From Bacteroidota bacterium (GTDB lineage: Bacteria > Bacteroidota > Ignavibacteria > SZUA-365 > JAADGX01): a stretch of DNA of 8,648 bases. Position 1 is the first letter of the stretch, and each line of letters starts with the position of its first letter. The notes under the pieces were generated by a model. It saw only the letters and a program-made list of their open reading frames with translations. It made no database searches and was not told the origin of the DNA. Below are positions 1-5,956 of the stretch, one piece after another. The stretch spans positions 1 to 8,648 of the forward strand of contig JALUUP010000381.1 in NCBI GenBank assembly GCA_027021285.1, written 5' to 3'. The translations under genes and the position numbers were made by a program.

Positions 1-340
1 ATCTTTGTCCTCTCGATAACTCGATCCTGTTTATCACGGTACACTGACCGTCTTCATCGTTGTCGCATCACTGTATTTTTTCCGTTCTCTCTCATCGAAA
101 AAAAATAGTGCGTCACTATGAAGCGCGCACCCTCCCTGTCAATAAAAATACACCACGGCGGCGCTCGTCAAAGGATTTTTTTCATGATTATTGTAAATTC
201 TACAGTTGATTACGCGTATGATCAACCGGCGTCTGTTGATGTAATTGAAGAAGTGTCTGAATCCATTACACGACGTATATCATCATATTGGAGGCGGGTG
301 TTTTTCACCTCATCGGAAAACAACGATGCGTTCATAAGAA
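1..340. other. AT-richer stretch without a convincing gene
   Basis: This stretch precedes the small membrane protein gene and is visibly richer in A and T than the rest of the window. A reading frame opens at the ATG at 184, with an AAGGA eight bases upstream (171-175), and runs about 52 codons before it enters the next gene in another frame. Its codons favour A/T in the third position, unlike the neighbouring genes, so I do not call it a gene. On the minus strand the first 14 bases read GAGAGGACAAAGAT, which would fit a ribosome binding site just ahead of a start codon at the window edge. The stretch may therefore be a divergent promoter region. I see no clear -35/-10 pair. Confidence 0.5.
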
Positions 341-526
341 ATGAAACCAATAAAGAAATACCTCCCCCTTGTCCTCGGCGGCGCGGGTGGGTTCGCCTAC
401 TGGTACTTCATCGGTTGTCTCAGCGGAACGTGTCCGCTTACCAGCCAGTGGTGGACCAGCACCGCGTACGGAATGATCATCGGGGCAACGTTCCTGCTTG
501 GAAGAAAAAAGACCCCCGGAGACTGA
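341..526 (+). CDS. DUF6132-like small two-helix membrane protein
   Basis: A 61-residue protein with a short basic N-terminus (MKPIKK), a hydrophobic Gly/aromatic segment at about residues 7-25, a GCLSGTCP motif at 25-32 (Cys26 and Cys31), a Trp-Trp-Thr-Ser turn, a second hydrophobic segment at about 42-54 and a basic tail. Length, topology and the GCxSGTCP loop match my memory of the DUF6132 family, which has no known function and is typical of Bacteroidota and relatives. The cysteine loop would sit between two membrane helices, probably on the periplasmic side. The Shine-Dalgarno signal is weak: the start is preceded by ATAAGAA, and a GGAG lies about 50 bases upstream. The rhodanese lipoprotein gene follows after 96 bases on the same strand, which suggests a shared role in thiol or sulfane-sulfur handling. 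That role is inference. The gene call is fairly secure and the family name likely. Confidence 0.8.
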   Translation: MKPIKKYLPLVLGGAGGFAYWYFIGCLSGTCPLTSQWWTSTAYGMIIGATFLLGRKKTPGD

Positions 527-612
527 ACCACCGGGAGATTTCACGACCGCGTGTCAGCATAATACGTTCGCGCGACATCCGTTGACAAAGAAAAGTAAAC
601 TATTAATCATAC

Positions 613-617
613 AGGAG
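613..617 (+). promoter_or_regulatory. Shine-Dalgarno site of the rhodanese gene
   Basis: AGGAG lies five bases before the ATG at 623. It fixes the start that gives an intact lipoprotein signal peptide. Confidence 0.7.
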
Positions 618-622
618 ATTTT

Positions 623-1018
623 ATGCGTGCTTTTAGATTTGTTCTGCCCCTGCTCCTCACGGCCTTCATTACGCAGGGATGTTCCGGCGACGGCAAAATA
701 CGAAACATCACCGTGCAGGAACTCAAGGCCAAGCTCGATAATACGGATTCACTGCTCGTGCTGGACGTCCGAACGCCAGCCGAGCTCGAAGGTGAACTTG
801 GCCGGCTCAACGGTGTGATCAACATCCCCGTCCAGGTCCTGGAACAGCGCTGGAAGGAACTTGAAAAATACAAGGACCGGGAACTTTACATTATCTGCCG
901 CAGCGGTAACCGCTCGCGTAAAGCAGCCGGGATACTGCTGAAGCACGGTTTTAAGGTGTACAACGTGGAAGGCGGTATGAAGGCCTGGCGCAAAACGTTT
1001 GGGAACGCCAACCGGTAG
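623..1018 (+). CDS. rhodanese-like domain lipoprotein
   Basis: A 131-residue single-domain rhodanese with an export signal. Residues 1-19 form a signal peptide (MRAFRF, then a hydrophobic run) ending in ITQGC, a lipobox, so Cys20 should be lipidated and the protein anchored in the cell envelope. The rhodanese fold follows: the substrate-side DVRTPAE motif at 48-54, the NIPV stretch at about 67-70, the active-site loop CRSGNRS at 92-98 with catalytic Cys92, and a closing EGGMKAW at about 116-122. The family moves sulfane sulfur as a cysteine persulfide. The six-residue loop after Cys92 is that of an active sulfurtransferase rather than a Cdc25-type phosphatase. The natural sulfur donor and acceptor cannot be read from the sequence. 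The start is set by the AGGAG at 613-617. The gene follows the DUF6132-like gene and converges on the DUF2851 gene after 60 bases. The domain call is firm, the physiological role unknown. Confidence 0.93.
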   Translation: MRAFRFVLPLLLTAFITQGCSGDGKIRNITVQELKAKLDNTDSLLVLDVRTPAELEGELGRLNGVINIPVQVLEQRWKELEKYKDRELYIICRSGNRSRKAAGILLKHGFKVYNVEGGMKAWRKTFGNANR

Positions 1019-1078
1019 CTGCGTATTTTAACGGCTATGAACCGCCGGTAAGAGTGCTTTTTCGAGGCGGAGGTGTTG

Positions 1079-2476
1079 TCAGAAGGGACCGGCCACGCGG
1101 TGGTGGATGAAACCGATAAGGCATTCATCGCAGCGGTTGCTGCGGCATAAGCCGTGGTACAGCTCCAGCGCTCCTTGCTCGTCACCGGTGTTCCACGGCC
1201 GCGGAATACCGAGATCATCCAGTACGCGCCTGGCCGGTGAATGCGCGGCGCGGAAAGGAAACGAGCAGAAAAGACGCAGCGCCGTTGCCTCCGGCATCGT
1301 GCAACGTAACGAGAGCCAGGGAACCAGCACGTTGACAATAACGGCGGTGAGGCGCGTTCTTCCGAGAGGGGGCACGCCCGGTTCGGACGGTTGAAAAAGC
1401 CCGCGCACTTCCGACGTTATGGTTTCCACGCTCTGGTTTTCCCGTCCCATGCCGCATACACGGCCGCGCCACCCTGCATCCAGGAACCGCGGGATCCACG
1501 ATGCCAGTATGCGAAGCCGAAGGCGGGGATGATTGAAAGGACGCACGCCGCCCGTCACCCAAGGCAGGCCTTGAACAGGCGGGATGCGATTCCTGAGGCG
1601 ATCGACCGAGCGGAGCCATGTTTGACGCTCCTCTGCGGATAACGCGACGAGTATGCTCTGCTCGAGACCTGCCGCGACAACCAGAACGGGAAAGAATTCC
1701 TTTTCCGAAAACCCCGCGTCTCTCCAGTACGAAAGGGGCAGCCCCCGCGCCAGGCGCTGCATGGGAGCGGCGTTGGCCGCGTACCCCAGCGACCGGGCGC
1801 AGTACTCGAACAACACCTGGTATGCATCCTCCCCGCATTTCTCGATCTCCCGAAACCGGTTCTCCATCTCTTCCCGCTTACGTTCGAAACGGGCCGCAGC
1901 CATACAGGTGAGCGCCGCGCGCTTTCCATCCCGTGGAACGACGTCGTTCCACGACCGGCACAATAACCCTCGCGTACCAGTCCGGGTCTGAGTCACGGCC
2001 TGCGCCAACGCTGGTCGGAACGCGGTTGTGATCTGAGAGGAAAGAACGATTTCCACCGGTGGGAAAAAGACCGAGGAACGAACCGGACAACCGCGACTTT
2101 CGGCACGCACCGCACCGCCGGACCATAGAACGACATGAAGCAGAACGCTCCCATACGCCGTGTCAAGGTGATGACCGTGATGGAACCAGTCCTCGGGATT
2201 TGCGTGGATCTCGATATCTCCCCGGTGTATCCGCCCGTCTATTTCAAGAACCGCATCACGGATATCGGGCCCAGCGTACCGCCCGCGCTTTCCGGGTTTC
2301 ACGACCCTCACCCGTTGACCGTCCCTGGACGTAAACACTCTCCCCGGCGTCGCTTCGCGATTCCAGAGTTCCATGACTACCACTTCGGGGACATGTAGCC
2401 TGCGCTCGCGCACCGTGTACACACTGCGTACGTGATCCGTCCTGACTCCCGGGTATCGGTATTCGCGCACAATCAT
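1079..2476 (-). CDS. DUF2851 family protein
   Basis: A 465-residue protein that I recognise as DUF2851, a family of unknown function common in Bacteroidota and Chlorobiota. The N-terminal half has the family's hallmarks: GPD at 69-71, GDIEIH at 86-91, then DWFHHGHHLD at 96-105 and LLHVV at 112-116. The C-terminus carries a cysteine cluster, CRSNRCDEC (Cys444, Cys449, Cys452). The His/Asp-rich DW-x2-H-x-HH-x-D stretch looks suited to metal binding, but no activity is established that I know of. The frame stays open upstream to 2623. I chose the ATG at 2474-2476 because GGGAGAAGGGAGAAG lies just ahead of it and the family normally begins near this point. It lies 288 bases downstream of the outer-membrane protein gene, on the same strand, and may belong to that operon or have its own promoter. 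It converges with the rhodanese gene at its 3' end. Confidence 0.85.
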   Translation of the reverse strand: MIVREYRYPGVRTDHVRSVYTVRERRLHVPEVVVMELWNREATPGRVFTSRDGQRVRVVKPGKRGRYAGPDIRDAVLEIDGRIHRGDIEIHANPEDWFHHGHHLDTAYGSVLLHVVLWSGGAVRAESRGCPVRSSVFFPPVEIVLSSQITTAFRPALAQAVTQTRTGTRGLLCRSWNDVVPRDGKRAALTCMAAARFERKREEMENRFREIEKCGEDAYQVLFEYCARSLGYAANAAPMQRLARGLPLSYWRDAGFSEKEFFPVLVVAAGLEQSILVALSAEERQTWLRSVDRLRNRIPPVQGLPWVTGGVRPFNHPRLRLRILASWIPRFLDAGWRGRVCGMGRENQSVETITSEVRGLFQPSEPGVPPLGRTRLTAVIVNVLVPWLSLRCTMPEATALRLFCSFPFRAAHSPARRVLDDLGIPRPWNTGDEQGALELYHGLCRSNRCDECLIGFIHHRVAGPF

Positions 2477-2764
2477 GGAACTTCTCCCTTCTCCCGAAAC
2501 GTTTTCTATGTCGAAAAAATACAACCTTTTCCGGAAAATGTAAATCCACCTCCTTTCAATATCGTAAACAACAGGATGGGATTTGAAATCCATCATTTCT
2601 TGAGCTTGGGTGACGTACGACAAAGAGGCTGTCAGACGAAGAGAAAATTACCTCGTGGCCCGCGACCAGGACATCAACTACCTCATGCTTTTCAGCTGCT
2701 CCCCTGCCAACCTATTTCAGGCATGGTCAGCCTATCACCTCTTGCCTCTAACCTCCAACTTGCG
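2477..2764. other. 288-base gap between the membrane protein and DUF2851 genes
   Basis: No gene is supported here, although the DUF2851 frame stays open on the minus strand as far as 2623. On that strand an almost ideal Shine-Dalgarno sequence, GAAAGGAGGTGG, reads from 2557 to 2546, but no ATG, GTG or TTG in the DUF2851 frame follows at the right distance; the codon in position is ATT (2539-2537). I found no convincing intrinsic terminator for the upstream gene and no clear promoter. Confidence 0.5.
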
Positions 2765-3529
2765 TCAGGGTGTAAAACTGAATCCCACCCTGAAAAACAT
2801 CCCGTCCTGCTTGACGGGATTGGGGTGATCCGTCATGAAATGGTCGGGAATGCGGTAGGTTATTTCCGGATCGTCGACGTTCTCGAGATGGTAGTTCCAG
2901 CTTTCGGCCACGGAAGCGATCTGGTATCCGGCCATGATAAAGACGTGGTTGAATTCGCCCGTGTAGATCTTGAGCCCCATCCGTGTCGTCACACCCACAA
3001 GAAAATTCGACACGACGGTCAGCGGCGAACCCGCGGGATAGCTGTTACCGTCGGGTGCGAGCAAGAAGTAGTCATCCGGGTTCACACCTCCCACCGTTCC
3101 CATCTCGCTCCAGATGGAGAAGCCGTGCAGGCCGATGCCGAGAAACGGCGCCACGGGATTGGTCCCTTGCCTGTATTCGGCCTCGAAAACCATCCCGCCG
3201 TTGATGGAATTGAGCGAAGACGAAAAAACATTCAACGCTCCTTCCAGCAGAAAATTCATGCGGAACGGCTGGTCAGGAACGTAAACGTGAATTCCCAGGC
3301 GTCCGCCGAATGTTACGGCATTTTCCACGGAGGTCTGATCGAGCTCGAAGAAACTGGGAACGCCGCTACCGTCGAGCTCGGCACTCGTTTCAATGGAAAT
3401 CGTTTTCGCCCGCATGCGGAAGGGCTCGGATCCGATAAACACCTGCCCCATCGGCTGGAACTTGACCTGACCCCGCGTAAGCTGCCAGGCAGACATCACC
3501 ATGAGAATGATGTACATGACGCGCTTCAT
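2765..3529 (-). CDS. predicted outer-membrane beta-barrel-like protein
   Basis: A 254-residue exported protein of no family I recognise. Residues 1-20 form a signal peptide (MKRVMYIILMVMSAWQLTRG) with cleavage probably near Gly20/Gln21; there is no lipobox. The mature part shows many short alternating polar/hydrophobic stretches separated by Gly-, Asn- and Asp-rich turns, such as the segments around residues 75-83 (FGGRLGIHV), 127-135 and 180-200, and ends in FFRVGFSFTP. This pattern fits a small outer-membrane beta barrel, with the terminal strand rich in Phe as the barrel assembly machinery prefers. The start ATG is 14 bases past the rpe stop, with GCGAGGA close ahead, so it is probably the last gene of the glycosyltransferase-lipoprotein-rpe operon. 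Localisation is inferred and the function is unknown. The gene itself is well supported by its signal peptide and operon position. Confidence 0.75.
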   Translation of the reverse strand: MKRVMYIILMVMSAWQLTRGQVKFQPMGQVFIGSEPFRMRAKTISIETSAELDGSGVPSFFELDQTSVENAVTFGGRLGIHVYVPDQPFRMNFLLEGALNVFSSSLNSINGGMVFEAEYRQGTNPVAPFLGIGLHGFSIWSEMGTVGGVNPDDYFLLAPDGNSYPAGSPLTVVSNFLVGVTTRMGLKIYTGEFNHVFIMAGYQIASVAESWNYHLENVDDPEITYRIPDHFMTDHPNPVKQDGMFFRVGFSFTP

Positions 3530-3543
3530 GGCATCCTCGCTTG

Positions 3544-4218
3544 TTACTCCGCGACCCGGGCCCGCATGGCGGCAATGTACGCAGCGTAGTCGCCGGAGGA
3601 AAAGACCGCGGAACCCGACACCGCCATATCCATTCCGGCCCGGTACAGGGCGCCAACGTTGTCGACCGATACCCCCCCGTCCACCTCGATCAGGAGATCG
3701 TCACGCCCCGCCTGCTCCCGCAGGAATGCAACCTGTCGCACCTTCGTGTAGGTACGCTCGATGAATTGCTGACCCGCGAATCCCGGGTTTACCGACATGA
3801 CCAGCACCAGATCCACGTCGCCGATCACGTGTTCCAGCGTCGAAACCGGCGTGGCTGGGTTGAGGCTTACACCGGCCTTCATGCCCAGGTCGCGGATCGC
3901 ATGTACCGTCCTGTGAAGGTGGGGACACGCTTCCTGGTGCACGGTCAGGATCCCCGCTCCAGCCCGGGAAAACGCCTCGATAAACCGGTCGGGATCGGCA
4001 ATCATCAGGTGAACATCCAGTGGGACGCGGGCAACCTTGTTGATTGCGTCCACCACGAAAGGACCGATGGTAATGTTGGGTACGAAACGGCCGTCCATGA
4101 CGTCGACGTGGAGCATGTCGGCGCCGGCCGCTTCCACAGCGGCGACCTCTTCGGCCAGGCGGGAAAAATCCGCGGAGAGAAGCGAAGGAGCGATAAGGAA
4201 TTTTCGCGGATCCATCAT
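3544..4218 (-). CDS. rpe: ribulose-phosphate 3-epimerase
   Basis: A 224-residue TIM-barrel enzyme that interconverts D-ribulose 5-phosphate and D-xylulose 5-phosphate in the cytosolic pentose phosphate pathway. All signature motifs are present: IAPSLLSADFS at 9-19, HVDVMDGRFVPN at 37-48, DVHLMI at 68-73, VLVMSVNPGFAGQ at 138-150 and EVDGGV at 178-183. By family analogy the metal ligands are His37, Asp39, His70 and Asp180, with Asp39 and Asp180 as the acid/base pair. The length is normal for the family (about 220). The start (MMDP) has GGGAGGGA just upstream, and a second ATG follows at once. The ATG overlaps the stop of the small lipoprotein gene as ATGA, so translation is probably coupled; the outer-membrane protein gene starts 14 bases after its stop. 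Nothing looks unusual in the enzyme. What is uncommon is its place in an operon of envelope genes. Confidence 0.97.
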   Translation of the reverse strand: MMDPRKFLIAPSLLSADFSRLAEEVAAVEAAGADMLHVDVMDGRFVPNITIGPFVVDAINKVARVPLDVHLMIADPDRFIEAFSRAGAGILTVHQEACPHLHRTVHAIRDLGMKAGVSLNPATPVSTLEHVIGDVDLVLVMSVNPGFAGQQFIERTYTKVRQVAFLREQAGRDDLLIEVDGGVSVDNVGALYRAGMDMAVSGSAVFSSGDYAAYIAAMRARVAE

Positions 4219-4634
4219 TCCCTCCCTTTATTGACGGGAACCCTGGTGAAGACGAGGTCGGCGGGCGACCAGCGACTCATCTCCGCGAACTTTTCTCCAT
4301 CGACACGCGTGACCTTTCCCTCGGTAGAGCGAATGAACGCGGTAAGAGTGAGAGTGGTGTCCCTCAACGTGAACACCATCTCCGTGCGAAACGACGCTTT
4401 GCCATCCAGGGCCGTATCCTTGTACACCACGTACGCCGTATCGGCGAAGCGCCAGTTCCATGGCTCCGCTTCCAGCAACCCCTCCTGGCGCAGGTTCGCC
4501 ACGTGATCGGCGTTGAATTCCACCTTTGCCCCTCTGGGGTTGACCCACTGGCCCAACACGCGCTCGTTGGAATCGGACCCGCAGGCTGAAACCCCAAGGA
4601 CAAGCACGAACATTGCGAATGTCATTTGTCTCAT
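4215..4634 (-). CDS. small lipoprotein, possibly lipocalin-like
   Basis: A 139-residue lipoprotein. Residues 1-17 form a short hydrophobic signal peptide ending in GVSAC, so Cys18 is the lipidation site. The mature domain begins with a Gly-x-Trp motif (LGQWVNP) followed by a hydrophobic/polar alternating pattern (AKVEFNAD, FRTEMVFTLRDTTLTLTAFI), which suggests a small all-beta fold like the lipocalin-like lipoproteins; that fold is inference. The frame is open further upstream, to 4832, but that part overlaps the glycosyltransferase gene. The ATG at 4632-4634 is chosen because AGGAG lies seven bases ahead and it opens directly into the signal peptide. Both ends overlap neighbours by four bases (ATGA): its start with the glycosyltransferase stop and its stop with the rpe start. 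Such tight coupling suggests co-expression. The function is unknown. Confidence 0.82.
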   Translation of the reverse strand: MRQMTFAMFVLVLGVSACGSDSNERVLGQWVNPRGAKVEFNADHVANLRQEGLLEAEPWNWRFADTAYVVYKDTALDGKASFRTEMVFTLRDTTLTLTAFIRSTEGKVTRVDGEKFAEMSRWSPADLVFTRVPVNKGRE

Positions 4635-5803
4635 GTATCTGCTCCTGAAGAAGATGGCACGGCGGTCCTCGTTTCCATGTACGACCAGACGGCGCTCTCG
4701 ATCGCATCGAGATCGATCCCGGAGATGCATTCCAGATCGTACGGGCACTCCCGCTTCCAGCAGGGAGAGCACTCCAACTTTTCCTGGTAAAACTTTTTTC
4801 CCCTGTCGTACACGTCGATTTCCGCGTGGCAACTCAAACCGAACCAGGCCAGCACGTATTTCCCGAGTCCGATGGCAATGTGCATCCCCAGCGTATCGCC
4901 CGTGATCACCACGTCGGCCAGGTTTTCATAACAGATCCCTCGCCGCAATCCTTCGGTCGTGGGCGTGTTGACGACCTTTATTCCCTCCGCAGCCGCCATC
5001 TCCGCGATGCGTGCGTTGCGCCCGGTATCTTCCCGCCCTCCAAGCAACAGCAGGCGTATCCCGGGACGACGGGACAACCGCCGGATGAGTTCAAGGTGTT
5101 GTTCCACCGTCATTTTCTTGTTGGGAAACAAGTCCGAACACCCCGTATTGAATCCCACCACGAGATCGGCTTCCTCCAGACCCCACTCGCGCTTTTTCTC
5201 CCGGCAGTATGTTTTTTCCTCCGGGCTCAGCGCCAGGACATACTCCGCCCGCGTGTAGGGCAGTTTCCAGGCCTCGGCCAGGATGTCCTGGCCGGTGCGG
5301 GTGTTGCGGCGGAACTTGAGATCGTCGTCGAGCCCCAGCCGGAAGCTATACGCCGCTTCGGGATTCGCGGGTATGATCTGCCCGCCCGTGTTGAGCCGGA
5401 AACCCCGCACTTCGCGGGTCCGGAGGGTATTGACAAAGGCGCAAGCCTCTACGGACTTGTCCGCGTTAAGAACGAGATCGAACTCCATTTGTTGCAAGAC
5501 CATGCGCTGTTCGTCCGTCCACGGATAGACCCGGTGCAGAAAGGGATTACCCTCCAACAGCGGCAGAGATGCTCGCCTTGTTATCCAGGACACTGTTGAC
5601 TCCGGATACGCCCGCCGGAGGCCTTCGAGCTGAGCCGTGGTCATGAGAACCGCTCCCATGGCATCCAGACTTACGATCAGGATGCGAACACCAAACGGCC
5701 GTGGTTCCTGGCATTGCTCGGTGCAATCGACGCCGGGGTAACACGGTTTGTACCCGGTGAAGGTCTTGCAGTCACGGTATTTCAATGTTGAACTGTCCGT
5801 CAC
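4631..5803 (-). CDS. glycosyltransferase family 9 (heptosyltransferase-like) protein
   Basis: About 390 residues from the proposed GTG start. Two Rossmann-like halves of a GT-B fold are visible: the first begins RILIVSLDAMGAVLMTT at 40-56, and the second has VVGFNTGC and LLLLGGRED, followed by ITGDTLGMHIAIGLGKYVLAWFG, the usual GT9 donor-site region. The family moves heptose or related sugars onto lipopolysaccharide core or other envelope glycans at the inner face of the cytoplasmic membrane. Two oddities stand out: an N-terminal cysteine block (Cys12, 21, 27, 31) ahead of the first fold, and Ala51 where WaaC-type enzymes have the Asp of their S-x-G-D-V loop. A C-terminal block, C-x2-C-x4-C-x5-C at 345-359, is seen in many GT9 proteins. 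The frame stays open to 6802, but that part runs antisense through the SDR gene. I chose the GTG at 5801-5803 as the start nearest the cysteine block; a TTG at 5785 is possible. It heads the minus-strand operon. The family is clear, the acceptor and donor unknown. Confidence 0.85.
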   Translation of the reverse strand: MTDSSTLKYRDCKTFTGYKPCYPGVDCTEQCQEPRPFGVRILIVSLDAMGAVLMTTAQLEGLRRAYPESTVSWITRRASLPLLEGNPFLHRVYPWTDEQRMVLQQMEFDLVLNADKSVEACAFVNTLRTREVRGFRLNTGGQIIPANPEAAYSFRLGLDDDLKFRRNTRTGQDILAEAWKLPYTRAEYVLALSPEEKTYCREKKREWGLEEADLVVGFNTGCSDLFPNKKMTVEQHLELIRRLSRRPGIRLLLLGGREDTGRNARIAEMAAAEGIKVVNTPTTEGLRRGICYENLADVVITGDTLGMHIAIGLGKYVLAWFGLSCHAEIDVYDRGKKFYQEKLECSPCWKRECPYDLECISGIDLDAIESAVWSYMETRTAVPSSSGADT

Positions 5804-5895
5804 GGGGAGGTCCGTTTCATAAACGAAACATATCCGTCCCGGCTCATTCGTTCGCCCGCTTCCGAGGCCCGGACGAAAAAGAGGGGGAGCGAAGT

Positions 5896-5923
5896 TTGAT
5901 ATTCGCCTTTCATCATCTATATT
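5896..5923 (+). promoter_or_regulatory. candidate sigma70-type promoter for the SDR gene
   Basis: TTGATA (5896-5901) and TATATT (5918-5923) are 16 bases apart, and TATATT ends 33 bases before the SDR start at 5957. This would give a leader of roughly 25 bases. It lies in the 153-base divergent spacer between the glycosyltransferase and SDR genes, the AT-richest piece nearby. It was read by eye. If the host uses the Bacteroidota-type promoter, which has a different consensus, the match may be chance. Confidence 0.35.
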
Positions 5924-5956
5924 TTCATCTTTGTTGTATGCACGAGCGGTACCACC

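Noticed and set aside
291..311. Hairpin GGTG-TTTTT-CACC upstream of the DUF6132-like gene
   Set aside because: A 4-bp stem with a T loop is too weak to call a regulatory element, and no T tract follows it.
582..610. TTGACA (582-587) with an AATCAT 17 bases later, as a promoter for the rhodanese gene
   Set aside because: The -35 match is perfect, but transcription would start near 617, cutting off the AGGAG at 613-617. The better-looking TATTAA (601-606) is only 13 bases away, which is too close.
1019..1078. Bidirectional terminator between the rhodanese and DUF2851 genes
   Set aside because: Only short or widely spaced stems are visible (CGGC/GCCG of 4 bp; CCGCC/GGCGG with a 19-base loop) and no proper T tract follows on either strand.
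2432..3589. 385-codon plus-strand frame antisense to the outer-membrane protein
   Set aside because: Its translation is rich in His and Arg, has no domain and is antisense to a gene with a signal peptide and operon position.
3541..4506. 321-codon plus-strand frame antisense to rpe
   Set aside because: rpe is certain on the other strand, and this frame shows no protein-like pattern.
4635..4832. Upstream extension of the small lipoprotein to 205 residues
   Set aside because: It would overlap the glycosyltransferase coding region by 200 bases and bury the signal peptide. The ATG at 4634 has its own AGGAG and opens directly into a lipoprotein signal.
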